A stretch of DNA of 64,000 nt from JAOUJD01 sp963841815 (GTDB taxonomy: Bacteria; Pseudomonadota; Gammaproteobacteria; Burkholderiales; Burkholderiaceae_F). The notes under the pieces were generated by a model that had not been told where the DNA came from, made no database searches, and saw nothing but the letters and a program-made list of their open reading frames with translations. The DNA lies in NCBI GenBank assembly GCA_963841815.1, contig CAWJEE010000018.1, positions 1-64,000 of the forward strand, in the 5' to 3' direction. Position 1 is the stretch's first letter. Every line of letters starts with the position of its first letter. Shown one piece after another: positions 43,414 to 52,723 of the stretch. Made by a program: the position numbers and the translations under genes.

Positions 43414-44820
43414 TTGACGCGGGACCCCTTGTACGCCCTCGCCCGCGCGCTGTTGCTCTGCTCAGCCGCGGCATTGGCGACGACTGCCGACGCCGCCGAT
43501 GCCCCCGCGAAGGGCGCCGGCGCCCGCAAGGCCGAAGCGACAGCGCCAAAGGCGCCCTCCCCGAAAGCCCAGAAGCCTCGAAACGTCGACCAGCCGGCGA
43601 GTCCGCGGCGCCAGCGCGAATTGCAGGGCGAGCAGCAGGAGCTGAAACAGCAACTCGGCAGGCTCAAGCGGCAGCTGATGGCGTCGGAAGCGTCGCGCAC
43701 CGAGGCGGCGGACGCACTCGCCGCCTCGGAGGCGGCCATCTCGAAGACCAACCGGCGCCTGCGCGAACTCGGGGACGCGCGGACGGAAGTGGAGCGGCAG
43801 ATCGAGAGCCTTCAGCAGCGCAGCCGGTCAGTCACCGCTAACCAGTCCCGTCAGCAGGCTCAACTCGCCGAAACCCTTCGCCAGCACTACCAACTGACCC
43901 TGCGCGACCCCTTGCAGGCTTACCTGGCCGGAGACAACCCGGCGGACCTCGCCCGCGATGCCGAGTACTACGGTTACCTCAGCCGGGCCGCCTCGGTGAG
44001 GATCGGCGAGCTCCAGCAGCGCCGGACCGAGCTGGAGCAGCTGGAAGAGGAATCGAGGCAGAAGCGCGACGAACTTGCCAAGATCGCCGAAGATGAGAAC
44101 AAGAACAGAGCCGACCTCGTTGCCGAGCAGGCACGCAGGAAGCAGGCCATGGAGCGCCTCTCGAAGCAGATCGCCACGCAGAGGCAGTCGATCGACAAGC
44201 TCGAGCGGGACGAGAAGCGGCTCGCGGCGCTGATCGACCAGTTATCCAGGGTGTTGGCCGAGCAGGCGCGCCGGGACGCCGAACGCGAAGCCGCCCGCAA
44301 GGCCAGGGAAAGCGCACCCAAGGCAAGTCGCGCTCCCGGCCCCGCGCCCTCCCCGCCACCGGTCCGGGTGCCGCCGGTCCGTCCGGACGCGGAGCCGCCC
44401 CCGGGTGGCCAGTTCGCCCAGATGCGCGGACGCCTGCCGATGCCCGTCGCGGGCGAGATCACCGGACGCTTCGGCGCTCCCCGCAAGGTGGAAGGCGCGG
44501 GCACGGCCCCCACCTGGAAGGGGATCTTCATCCGGGCGCCGGCCGGCACCGGGGTGCGGGCCGTGGCGGTCGGACAGGTTGTCTTCGCCGACTGGCTGCG
44601 CGGCTTCGGGAACCTGATGGTGATCGACCACGGAGAGGGTTTCCTCTCCGTCTACGGGAACAACGAGAGCCTGTTACGGAACGTAGGCGACCGGGTTGCT
44701 GTCGGAGATGTTGTAGCTGCAGTTGGCAATACGGGTGGCATCGAACAGACGGGCCTATACTTTGAACTCCGTTTTCAAGGGCGCCCTTTTGATCCGCTCA
44801 ATTGGGTTGCTGCGCGCTAG
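43414..44820 (+). CDS. EnvC-like murein hydrolase activator (degenerate LytM domain)
   Basis: This 468-residue secreted protein starts at TTG 43414; no ATG occurs in frame before residue 85. It has a signal-like segment (ALARALLLCSAAALATTADA), a long coiled coil at about residues 60-300 and a C-terminal M23/LytM domain. The zinc ligands of active M23 enzymes are replaced (GIFIRAPAGTG, LYFELRFQG in place of HxH), as in EnvC, which activates amidases rather than cutting peptidoglycan. FtsEX, the known partner of EnvC, is encoded at 24.4-26.1 kb. Start choice is uncertain. Confidence 0.88.
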   Translation: MTRDPLYALARALLLCSAAALATTADAADAPAKGAGARKAEATAPKAPSPKAQKPRNVDQPASPRRQRELQGEQQELKQQLGRLKRQLMASEASRTEAADALAASEAAISKTNRRLRELGDARTEVERQIESLQQRSRSVTANQSRQQAQLAETLRQHYQLTLRDPLQAYLAGDNPADLARDAEYYGYLSRAASVRIGELQQRRTELEQLEEESRQKRDELAKIAEDENKNRADLVAEQARRKQAMERLSKQIATQRQSIDKLERDEKRLAALIDQLSRVLAEQARRDAEREAARKARESAPKASRAPGPAPSPPPVRVPPVRPDAEPPPGGQFAQMRGRLPMPVAGEITGRFGAPRKVEGAGTAPTWKGIFIRAPAGTGVRAVAVGQVVFADWLRGFGNLMVIDHGEGFLSVYGNNESLLRNVGDRVAVGDVVAAVGNTGGIEQTGLYFELRFQGRPFDPLNWVAAR

Positions 44821-44864
44821 CGTGGTTCGGTGGGGTTCCCTTTTTCCGGTTTCCCGGGGGTGGC

Positions 44865-46304
44865 ATGGCAGGTAAGGCTCGCAGTGTTGCGTTGATCGGC
44901 GTTGGGGCGGTTGCCGGCGTCCTCGTGTCCCTCGGCATTTCCGCGTACGCCTTCCGCGACTCCCGCGGACCCATCCCGCTGGAAGAGATCCGCGCGTTCA
45001 CCGACGTCTTCGGCGCCGTCAAGGCCAACTACGTCGAGCCGGTCGACGACAAGAAGCTCATGCAGGAAGCCATCTCCGGCATGCTTGCCGGGCTGGATCC
45101 GCACTCGGCCTACCTGGACGCCGACGCGTTCAAGGACATGCAGAGCAGCACGCAGGGCGAGTTCGGCGGCCTCGGCATCGAAGTCGGCGCCGAGGACGGC
45201 ATCATCAAGGTCATCTCGCCGATCGACGACACGCCGGCTTCGCGCGCGGGCATCAAGGCCGGCGACCTGATCGTGAAGATCGACGACAAGGTGACGCGTG
45301 GCATGACGCTGCCGGAGGCCGTCAAGCTGATGCGCGGCAAGCCGCGCACGCCGATCGTGCTGACGATCGCGCGCAAGAACGAGGACAAGCCGCTCGAGTT
45401 CAAGCTGATCCGCGACGTCATCCGCGTCCAGTCGGTGAAAGCGAAGCTGATCGAGCCGGGCTTCGGCTTCGTGCGCGTGTCGCAGTTCCAGGAGCGCACG
45501 GTCGACGACCTGGTCAAGGCCATCAACGACCTGTACAAGCAGGGGCCGCTGAAGGGACTGGTGCTCGACCTGCGCAACGACCCGGGTGGCCTGCTGCACA
45601 CCGCAATCGGCGTGTCGGCCGCGTTCCTGCCACCGAAGACTCTGGTCGTCTCCACCGACGGCCGCACCGACGAGAACCGCCGCAAGTTCCTGGCTTCGCC
45701 GGAGGACTACCTGCGTGGCCGCGGCGAGGACATGCTGGCGAAGCTGCCGCCGCAGATCAGGAGCGTTCCGATGACCGTGCTGATCAACGGCGCATCGGCG
45801 TCGGCGTCGGAAATCGTCGCCGGCGCGCTCCAGGATCACAAGCGGGCCACGGTGATCGGCACGCAAAGCTTCGGCAAGGGATCGGTGCAGACCATCATCC
45901 CGCTGCGTATGGACCGCGACAATCCGGCCGCCATCAAGCTCACGACAGCGCGTTACTTCACCCCGAGCGGTCGGTCGATCCAGGCCAAGGGAATCGTCCC
46001 CGACCTGATCGTTGAAGACACGGCGGAAGGCAACTTTGCCGGATTCAATGTGCGCGAGGCCGACCTGATGCGGCATCTGGAGAGCAGCAAGGCACAGGAC
46101 GCTGTCAAGCGCGCGGCCACGCCAGGTGCCGCGACGCCGGCCGCTCCGGCGGTCCCGGCAGCGGAAGCCAAGAAGCCGTCGCTCCGCTACGACTTCGGCA
46201 GCCCCGAAGACTTCCAGTTGCAGCAGGCGATGAATCACCTGAAGGGCAAGACCGTGCAGGTCGCGAAGCCCAAGGAAGCCGTGGCCACGGCACCGGCACG
46301 CTGA
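44865..46304 (+). CDS. ctpA: C-terminal processing peptidase (S41 family)
   Basis: This 479-residue periplasmic or membrane-anchored protease has an N-terminal helix (SVALIGVGAVAGVLVSLGISAYAF) and a PDZ domain at about residues 85-165 (GGLGIEVGAEDGIIKVISPIDDTPA). The S41 catalytic core follows, with the serine in LINGASASASEIVAGAL and the lysine in GTQSFGKGSVQT. An Ala/Pro-rich linker leads to a short tail. The ATG at 44865 follows a GGGGG ribosome-binding site. It lies behind the EnvC-like gene, a typical pairing. Confidence 0.96.
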   Translation: MAGKARSVALIGVGAVAGVLVSLGISAYAFRDSRGPIPLEEIRAFTDVFGAVKANYVEPVDDKKLMQEAISGMLAGLDPHSAYLDADAFKDMQSSTQGEFGGLGIEVGAEDGIIKVISPIDDTPASRAGIKAGDLIVKIDDKVTRGMTLPEAVKLMRGKPRTPIVLTIARKNEDKPLEFKLIRDVIRVQSVKAKLIEPGFGFVRVSQFQERTVDDLVKAINDLYKQGPLKGLVLDLRNDPGGLLHTAIGVSAAFLPPKTLVVSTDGRTDENRRKFLASPEDYLRGRGEDMLAKLPPQIRSVPMTVLINGASASASEIVAGALQDHKRATVIGTQSFGKGSVQTIIPLRMDRDNPAAIKLTTARYFTPSGRSIQAKGIVPDLIVEDTAEGNFAGFNVREADLMRHLESSKAQDAVKRAATPGAATPAAPAVPAAEAKKPSLRYDFGSPEDFQLQQAMNHLKGKTVQVAKPKEAVATAPAR

Positions 46305-46323
46305 CGCGCGTTGCTCGACCCGA

Positions 46324-46349
46324 CGGGCCGCCCAGCGGCCCGTTTTTCT
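46324..46349 (+). terminator. Intrinsic terminator between ctpA and the moeB-like gene
   Basis: CGGGCCGC/GCGGCCCG with a 3-base loop is followed by TTTTTCTT. It ends 4-6 bases before the ATG of the next gene, leaving no room for a Shine-Dalgarno sequence outside the terminator. Confidence 0.85.
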
Positions 46350-46353
46350 TTCC

Positions 46354-47100
46354 ATGACCGACCAGGAACTGCTCCGCTACTCGCGCCACATCCTGCTCAA
46401 CGAGATCGGCGTCGAGGGGCAGCAGCGGCTGCGCGAGGCGTCGATGCTGGTGATCGGGGCCGGCGGCCTCGGATCTCCCGCCGCCTTCTACCTCGCCTCC
46501 GCCGGCGTGGCGCGCATCACGCTGGTCGACGGCGACATGGTCGATCTCACCAACCTGCAGCGGCAGATCCTGCACACGACCGAGCGCATCGGCACGCCGA
46601 AGGCAGCCTCCGGACAGGTTGCTCTCGCGGCGATCAACGCCGACGTGCAGGTGGTCCCGGTGCAACAGCGCGCCGACCAGGACACGCTGGCCGAACTCGT
46701 GAGCACGGCGACCGTCGTGCTCGACTGCTCCGACAACTTCGCGACCCGCCATGCGCTGAACCGGGCGTGCGTCACGCACCGAAAGCCGCTCGTGTCCGGC
46801 GCCGCGATCCGCTTCGACGGCCAGGTCGCCGTGTTCGACCTGCGGCACGACGCGTCGCCGTGTTATGCGTGCCTGTTTCCCCCCGGGGATGGCGAGGACG
46901 AGCTCTGCGCGGTGATGGGTGTGTTCGCACCGCTGACCGGAATCATCGGCACCACCCAGGCGGCGGAGGCGCTGAAGCTGGCGGCCGGCATCGGCGAGTC
47001 GCTCGAGGGGCGCCTGCTGATGCTCGACGCGCTGTCGATGCGCTGGCACTCGGTGCGGGTAAAGCGCGATCCCGCCTGCCCAGTGTGCGGCGGACGATGA
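46354..47100 (+). CDS. MoeB/ThiF/HesA family sulphur-carrier adenylyltransferase
   Basis: This 248-residue E1-like enzyme has the ATP loop VIGAGGLGSPAAFYLASAG. The zinc cysteine pairs are CYACLF and CPVCGG, and NLQRQILHTTERIG is also present. It adenylates the C-terminal glycine of a ubiquitin-like sulphur carrier such as MoaD or ThiS. Which carrier is used cannot be told from sequence. The ATG lies directly behind a terminator T-tract without a Shine-Dalgarno, so initiation may be leaderless or depend on read-through. Confidence 0.92.
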   Translation: MTDQELLRYSRHILLNEIGVEGQQRLREASMLVIGAGGLGSPAAFYLASAGVARITLVDGDMVDLTNLQRQILHTTERIGTPKAASGQVALAAINADVQVVPVQQRADQDTLAELVSTATVVLDCSDNFATRHALNRACVTHRKPLVSGAAIRFDGQVAVFDLRHDASPCYACLFPPGDGEDELCAVMGVFAPLTGIIGTTQAAEALKLAAGIGESLEGRLLMLDALSMRWHSVRVKRDPACPVCGGR

Positions 47101-47122
47101 AGCGCGTGGTGCGGAGGGATGT

Positions 47123-47722
47123 CTAGGCCAGCAGCGCCGGCATCTGGGCATCGAGCCCGTCGGCAGGCGCCTTGCGGAAACCGCTCTTGGCAAAGCGGTG
47201 CCAGCGTCCGAGCACGAAGGCGACGACCATGGACGCGCGCGCTGCCGGATCGAACGACTCGGGCAGTTCGTGCTCGGTGACGGCGAGCCGGTAGCTCTGC
47301 TTCAACGACGTCTCGATCCGCTCGAACATCTGGTTCATGCGCTCCTGCAGGCGCTCGTTCTCGTTGACGAGCGCGTCGCCGATCAGCACGCGTGTCATGC
47401 CGCGGTTGGTCTGGGCGAAATCGAGCAGCATCGCGATGATCGACCGCGCCTGCTTGAGGCCTGAAGTCTCCTTCGCGCTGATCTCGTTGATCAGCCCGAA
47501 GACCGTGGTCTCGATGAACTCGATCAGGCCCTCGAACATCTGGGCCTTGCTCGCGAAGTGCCGATAGAGCGCCGCTTCCGAGACGTCGAGGCGGGCCGCC
47601 AGCGCCGCCGTCGTGACCTTCTCTCCCTTCGGATCCTCCAGCATGGCGGCCAGCGTCTGCAGGATCTGAAGCTTGCGCGCACCGGGCTTGCGCGGGTTGG
47701 TGAGCGGGCTGGCGATGTCCAT
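47123..47722 (-). CDS. slmA: Nucleoid occlusion factor SlmA (TetR family)
   Basis: This 199-residue TetR-fold protein has the DNA-binding helix-turn-helix VTTAALAARLDVSEAALYRHFASKAQMFEGL, matching SlmA of proteobacteria. SlmA binds specific chromosomal sites and blocks FtsZ assembly over the nucleoid. ATG 47722 (MDIASPL) is preferred over a start 35 codons upstream. In related genomes slmA lies next to the nucleotidase gene and argB; here sppA lies between. Confidence 0.9.
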   Translation of the reverse strand: MDIASPLTNPRKPGARKLQILQTLAAMLEDPKGEKVTTAALAARLDVSEAALYRHFASKAQMFEGLIEFIETTVFGLINEISAKETSGLKQARSIIAMLLDFAQTNRGMTRVLIGDALVNENERLQERMNQMFERIETSLKQSYRLAVTEHELPESFDPAARASMVVAFVLGRWHRFAKSGFRKAPADGLDAQMPALLA

Positions 47723-47857
47723 CAGGGGGTCGGGAAAGTGGCCGCAAAGTACGCCCGGCCGGCGCCAGACGTGAATGCATACTATCCCAGAAGCGCCCCA
47801 CCGGGTGCGGCTCTGCAGTTCACGCAACGCCCGAACAGGGCCCCGTTTGCCCGCCTG

Positions 47858-49724
47858 TTAGGGGCTTTGGCCGACCTCGCAAAAGCAGTACGAGAACGCG
47901 GTCAGAGGCTGCCGGCGCGCCGTCGCAAGCATCTCCAGCTCGCGCCGCACCTGCGCCGGCGACGATCCAAGCAGGGCCCGTGCCGCGCCCTCCCATCCGA
48001 ACTCCGAACGCGCGAACGCCGCCACCCGGCCGAACAGCAGCGACAGGTAGCGGTTCAGGCCGCGCGGCTCGTGCTCGATGTACTCGACGCGGTAGCCGTC
48101 GCCGAGCGACGGCGCGGCGTGCCGCACTCTTCACCGCATCGTCGATGCCACCGAGCGCGTCGACCAGTCCGCGCTCGCGCGCCTGCGCGCCTGTCCACAC
48201 GCGACCCTGCGCGACCTCGTTGATCTTCTCCGGAGTCGACTTGCGGCGTTCGGCCACCAGCGCCAGGAAATCTCGATAGTTGCTGCCGATCATCTGCGAG
48301 ATCACCTGTTCCAGCCGCTTGTCGAGCGGCCTGGTGAGGTCGGTGGCCTCGCCGAGCCACGTCGTCGCGACGCTCTCGGTCGTGATGCCGATCTTGTCCG
48401 CCGCGCCCTCGAAGGTCGGGATGATCCCGAACACGCCGATCGAGCCCGTGACCGTCGCGGCGTTGGCGAAGACCTCGTCGCCGCCCATGGCGATCCAGTA
48501 CCCGCCGGAAGCGGCGACATCGCCCATCGAGACGACGACCGGCTTGCCCGCCGCGCGGGTCAGGTCGAGCTGCTCGCGGATCAGGTCGGACGGCTGCACC
48601 ATGCCGCCCGGCGAGTCGATGCGCATCACCAGCGCCTTGATGCTGTCGTCCTGGCGCGCACGCTGGATCAGCTCTGCCGTCGAGGTCGACCCGACGCGAC
48701 CCTGGCGCGCATCGCCGCCGACGATCTCGCCCTGCGCGACGATCACGCCGACGGCGTCGCCCGTCTGCGGCGGGCGAACGTGACCCAGATACGAATACAT
48801 CGAGATCTGCCGGAAGGTCTCGTCGTCATCGTCGTTGGGCGGCGCGCCGGCTTCGAGCAGCCCCCGGCGAAACTCGTCGCGCGTCTTGAGGCCGTCGACC
48901 AGTTTCTCCTGCGCCGCGAGCTGGGCGAGGTTGCCGTTCGTCGCGGCCAGCCGCCGCGGCAGGTCTTCGATCACGGCGTTGATCGTCCCGGCCTGCAGCC
49001 TGCGAGCGCGCTCGACGTCGCTCGTCCACACGGACCAGAGCCCGTTGACCAGGTAGCTGTCCGCCTCCCGGGCCTCGGGCGTCGGGCCGGTGCGGGTAAA
49101 GGGCTCGGCGAAACTCTTGTATCGGCCCGCCTGGAACGTGTTGATGCGCACGCCGAGCTTGTCGAGCAGGTTCTTGTAGTAGGTGCGCGTACCCCCCATG
49201 CCACGCAGGGTCAGCATGCCGCCGGGGTGCATGTACACCTCGTTGGCCTGCGCGGCGAGGTAATACTGCGGCTGGCTGAAACTCTCGCCCCAGGCGATGA
49301 CCGGCTTGCCGGCCGCCTTGAACTTCTCCAGCGCGGAGGCCACTTCGCGCAGGGACGCCTGCCCGCCGGCGCCCATTTCGTCGAGCACGAGCACCGCGCG
49401 CGTGACCTGCGGATCGCGCGCAGCATGGTCGATGACCGCGAGAACGTCCCGCAGTCGCGTCTCGAATCGCTGCTCGCCGAACGCCTCGGCCACCGCCGCT
49501 TCGCGCGGGCCGATCGTGTACTCCTCGACCAGGTCGCCCTGCAGGTTCAGCACCAGCGTCGTGTCGGATTCGAGGGGGCGCGGCCTGTCGGAAGAAAACC
49601 AGGCAATCAGCAGGACTGCAACGATCGCCACGAACAGCACGTTCAGCACGAGCCGACGACTGAAGTCGAGCAGCCGCCACACGCCCACGAAAAACCGGCG
49701 AAGGAACCCGGGACGATCGGGCAT
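47858..49724 (-). pseudogene. sppA: Signal peptide peptidase SppA (67K type), one +1 frameshift
   Basis: SppA is an inner-membrane serine protease that degrades cleaved signal peptides. The N-terminal helix (LVLNVLFVAIVAVLLIAWF), the general-base lysine in AGRYKSFAEPF and the nucleophile serine in GDVAASGGYW are all intact. After IDDAVKSAAR, about 48113-48121, the frame must change by one extra base to continue as APSLGDGYRVEYIEHEPRG, ending at 47858. Without the shift the protein runs on in unrelated arginine-rich sequence. ATG 49724 follows CTGGAG at good spacing. Expected length is about 622 residues. Confidence 0.9.
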
Positions 49725-49783
49725 GTTCACTCCAGGGGAAGGGATCCGCAGCCCCCAAGCTTAGCGTGGGCGGCGAGCCAGCC

Positions 49784-50548
49784 TCAGCGACGCAGGCGCG
49801 CGAGGCCTTGGGGCAACTGGTGCAGTGACCGGATCACGAGGCCGGCACCGGCCACCCGGCGGCGCTGCATGCAGCCGCACCCGCCGGCCATCCGCGCTCC
49901 GTGTCCCGTCATCAGCACCGTGCGAAATCCGATCGCGCGGGCCGCCTTCAGGTTGGCGGCACTGTCCTCGACGAGGACAGCCTGCGAGGCAGGCACTCGC
50001 TCGCGCGCGAGCATCGCCCGCAGCATCATCCGTGACGGCTTGGGCCGGAACGTGCCGTGCAGCCGCATCTTCTCGATCGTGTACCGGGAACGGAAGTGCC
50101 GGTGCACCGCGAGGGCGCGCAGGACTTCGCCCGCATAGGCCATCGGTGCATTCGTCAGCAGCACCTTGCGCCCCGGCAGCCGCGCGAAGAGCCGCGTGAG
50201 CCCGCGCTCGGCGCGCACCAGCGCGGCGACGTCGAAGTCGTGGGTCTCGCGCAGGAAGTGCGTCGCGTCGACGGCGTGGTGGCGCACCAGGCCGAGCAGG
50301 GTCGCGCCGTAGCGATGCCAGTACAGCGTGCGCAAGCGGTTGGCCTCGCCGCGGTCGACCTCGAGATGCCTCTCGACGTAGTCGGTCATCCGCGTGTCGA
50401 TCTGGCGGAAGATCGCGTGGGACGCGTCGTGCAGCGTGTCGTCGAGGTCGAAGAAGAAGACGAGGCGGCGACGGGCAGGCCGGGAAGCCCCGCCAACGGC
50501 CGCGGAGCGGCGCGCGCCGGCTCCCCCGCGGGAGCGCGGCGCCGTCAT
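49784..50548 (-). CDS. HAD family pyrimidine 5'-nucleotidase
   Basis: This 254-residue HAD phosphatase has motif I FFDLDDTLHDASHAIF with the catalytic Asp pair. Motif II is VLLTNAPMAY, and the C-terminal acidic motif is AVLVEDSAANLKAARAIGF. The sequence around motif I is characteristic of pyrimidine 5'-nucleotidases (SDT1-like). It lies next to argB, as in many Burkholderiales. ATG 50548 is chosen; a GTG at 50563 would overlap the argB stop. The first 28 residues are Arg/Gly-rich and poorly conserved. Confidence 0.88.
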   Translation of the reverse strand: MTAPRSRGGAGARRSAAVGGASRPARRRLVFFFDLDDTLHDASHAIFRQIDTRMTDYVERHLEVDRGEANRLRTLYWHRYGATLLGLVRHHAVDATHFLRETHDFDVAALVRAERGLTRLFARLPGRKVLLTNAPMAYAGEVLRALAVHRHFRSRYTIEKMRLHGTFRPKPSRMMLRAMLARERVPASQAVLVEDSAANLKAARAIGFRTVLMTGHGARMAGGCGCMQRRRVAGAGLVIRSLHQLPQGLARLRR

Positions 50549-50559
50549 CCCGTCGCGGA

Positions 50560-51447
50560 TCACTTCGACTTGATCATGGTGCCCACGCCCTGATCCGTCA
50601 GGATCTCGAGCAGCAGGCAGTGGTCGACGCGCCCGTCGATGATGTGGACCGCGTTGACTCCGCTCTTGGCGGCCTCGAGCGCCGAGGAGATCTTCGGGAG
50701 CATGCCGCCCGATATCGTGCCGTCGGCGAACAGCTCGTCGATCTGCCGCGCGGACAGCCCGGTCAGCAGGCTGCCGTTCTTGTCCAGCACGCCGGGCGTG
50801 TTCGTCAGCATCACGAGTTTCTCGGCCTTGAGGATCTCCGCGATCTTCCCGGCGACGACATCGGCGTTGATGTTGTAGGTCAGGCCGTCCTCGCCGAAAC
50901 CGATCGGCGAGATCACCGGAATGAAAGCGTCGTCCTGCAACGCCTTCACGACAGCCGGGTTGATCGCTTCGATCTGGCCGACCTGTCCGATGTCGTGGCT
51001 CTTGGTCGGATCGTCCTTGTCCGGCATGCGCAGCTTCCGCGCCCGGATCAGCCCGCCGTCCTTGCCCGTCAGGCCGACCGCCTGGCCGCCGAAGCGGTTG
51101 ATCATCGTGACGAGTTCACCCTGTATCTCGCCGGCGAGCACCCACTCGACCACTTCCATGGTCTCGGCGTCGGTGACGCGCATGCCCTGGATGAAGCTGG
51201 ACTTCTTGCCGACCCGCTCAAGTGCCTCGTCGATCTGCGGGCCGCCGCCGTGGACGACGACCGGGTTCATGCCGACCAGCTTGAGGAGCACCACGTCGTG
51301 CGCGAAGGCTTCCTTCAGGTCCTGGTCGACCATCGCGTTGCCGCCGTACTTCACGACGATCGTCTTGCCGTGGAAGCGCCGGATGTACGGCAGCGCCTCG
51401 GACAGGATTTCGGCCTTCATCTGCGGGGCGATGTTCGCGCTGTCCAT
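50560..51447 (-). CDS. argB: Acetylglutamate kinase
   Basis: This 295-residue amino-acid kinase phosphorylates N-acetylglutamate in arginine synthesis. Motifs are TIVVKYGGNAM, VVVHGGGPQIDEAL, GFGEDGLTYNINADVVAGKIA and MLPKISSALEAAKSGVNAVHIIDGR. ATG 51447 (MDSANIAP) gives a family-like N terminus; 43 additional upstream codons are discarded. The N terminus carries a short extension before the kinase fold. Confidence 0.97.
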   Translation of the reverse strand: MDSANIAPQMKAEILSEALPYIRRFHGKTIVVKYGGNAMVDQDLKEAFAHDVVLLKLVGMNPVVVHGGGPQIDEALERVGKKSSFIQGMRVTDAETMEVVEWVLAGEIQGELVTMINRFGGQAVGLTGKDGGLIRARKLRMPDKDDPTKSHDIGQVGQIEAINPAVVKALQDDAFIPVISPIGFGEDGLTYNINADVVAGKIAEILKAEKLVMLTNTPGVLDKNGSLLTGLSARQIDELFADGTISGGMLPKISSALEAAKSGVNAVHIIDGRVDHCLLLEILTDQGVGTMIKSK

Positions 51448-51623
51448 GGCTGGCGATGCTCTATGCGGGCGTGTGGCGAGGGATCGCGAGGAGCGACCTG
51501 CGGGGCGCGCGCATCTTACACCCGGGGTCCTCCCCGAACGGCGCGATGCGCACTGGCGCGCACCCTGCCGGGTCACGGGACCTGCATGGCATGATCGAGC
51601 CGGACACTGAGCGAGGATCGCCC

Positions 51624-51827
51624 ATGCAGCAGGAATTCAGGATCGATGGCATGCACTGCAACGGTTGCGTGGCGCGCGTGACCAAGGCGCTGGAATCGAT
51701 CGCCGACGACGTGCAGGTGACGCTGGACCCGCCGCGCGCAACGCTGGAGTCGCCGGACCCGTTGTCGCTCGACCAGGTGCAGGCGGCAGTGAAGAAGGCC
51801 GGCGACTACGTCGTCACGCCGGCCTGA
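51624..51827 (+). CDS. Heavy-metal-associated domain protein (CopZ-like)
   Basis: This 67-residue single HMA domain has the metal site GMHCNGC near the N terminus and the ferredoxin-like fold ending DQVQAAVKKAGDYVVTPA. Small soluble HMA proteins act as cytoplasmic copper chaperones. Start ATG 51624 (MQQEFRI) follows GAGCGAGGAT. It converges on the PCu(A)C periplasmic copper chaperone gene with 13 bases between, so two copper-handling proteins are neighbours. Confidence 0.9.
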   Translation: MQQEFRIDGMHCNGCVARVTKALESIADDVQVTLDPPRATLESPDPLSLDQVQAAVKKAGDYVVTPA

Positions 51828-51840
51828 AGCCGGCCGGACC

Positions 51841-52302
51841 CTAGTGCTTGTGCGCGTCCTGCCCAGGCGCGGTCGACCGCACCTCGACTTCGACGGGTTG
51901 CGTGACGCGCTTGCCGTCGCGCGTCTCGAGGCGAAGTTCGATCTGCACCTTCTCGCCGACCTTCAGGGGGCGCTTGAGGTCGAGCAGCATCACGTGATAG
52001 CCGCCCGGCTTCAGCTGGACCTCGCGCCCGGCCGGCAGGTCGAGCGCGGGAATGGCGCGCATCTTCATGACGTTGTTGTCCATCGCCATTTCGTGCAGCT
52101 CGACGACACCGGCAACCGGACTCGCCGCGCCGACCAGCTTTCCGCCATCCTTCGAGATGAGCGTCATGAAGGCGCCGGTCCCACCCTGGCCGGGCACCGT
52201 GGACCGCGCCCAGGCGGAACTGACGTTGACCTGTGCCACGGCGCTGCCGGCGGCCGCCCAAACCAGGGCGGCGATCAGGATGCGTTTCATCGTGCGGTTC
52301 AT
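51841..52302 (-). CDS. PCu(A)C family periplasmic copper chaperone
   Basis: This 153-residue protein has a signal peptide (ILIAALVWAAAGSAVA) and the PCu(A)C domain. The copper ligands follow the H-x-M ... M ... H-x-M arrangement: VELHEMAMDNNVMKMR and GGYHVMLLDL. These proteins bring Cu(I) to CuA of cytochrome oxidase or to SCO proteins. The tail ends in HKH. The target may be the oxidase encoded at 31-36 kb, but this is inference. Confidence 0.92.
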   Translation of the reverse strand: MNRTMKRILIAALVWAAAGSAVAQVNVSSAWARSTVPGQGGTGAFMTLISKDGGKLVGAASPVAGVVELHEMAMDNNVMKMRAIPALDLPAGREVQLKPGGYHVMLLDLKRPLKVGEKVQIELRLETRDGKRVTQPVEVEVRSTAPGQDAHKH

Positions 52303-52351
52303 CGTTGTCCTTGCCTTCGCTGAGCCCGGATTCTAGAGGGTCAAGACTGCC

Positions 52352-52723
52352 TCAACGCGGCGCATCCCGGTTCGGTTCACCGGATGTGGTTTCCGTCACA
52401 CTCGGAGGGTCGGGGGGAACGAGCCGTGGGTCGAGACGCATCGCCGCCTTGACGAGCAGGTGCGCCGACACCGGCGCGGTCAGGAACACGAAGAGGGTGA
52501 TCAGCAGTTCGTGCAGCGTCGCGCTGCCCCGTGCCGAGAAATACAGCATCGAGGCGATCAGGACGCATCCCACGCCCAGCGTGCTCGCCTTCGTCGGGCC
52601 GTGGAGCCGCTTGAGGAAGTCGGAAAGCTTCGCCAGGCCCAGCGACCCAACGAGCGCGAACACGACACCGACGACCACGAGCGCAGCGGCCAGCTTGTCG
52701 AGCCAGGCGGGAAGATCCGTCAT
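52352..52723 (-). CDS. mnhG: Na+/H+ antiporter subunit G (Mrp/Mnh)
   Basis: This 123-residue subunit of the multi-subunit monovalent cation/proton antiporter has three helices (LAAALVVVGVVFALVGSLGLA, TLGVGCVLIASMLYFS, ELLITLFVFLTAPVSAHLL). The family motif FLKRLHGPTKASTLG is present. A hydrophilic tail of about 25 residues follows. It overlaps mnhF by 4 bases. Confidence 0.93.
   Translation of the reverse strand: MTDLPAWLDKLAAALVVVGVVFALVGSLGLAKLSDFLKRLHGPTKASTLGVGCVLIASMLYFSARGSATLHELLITLFVFLTAPVSAHLLVKAAMRLDPRLVPPDPPSVTETTSGEPNRDAPR

Noticed and set aside
47779..47784. TAGTAT on the minus strand as an slmA -10 box
   Set aside because: No -35 at usable spacing; it could not be told from chance.
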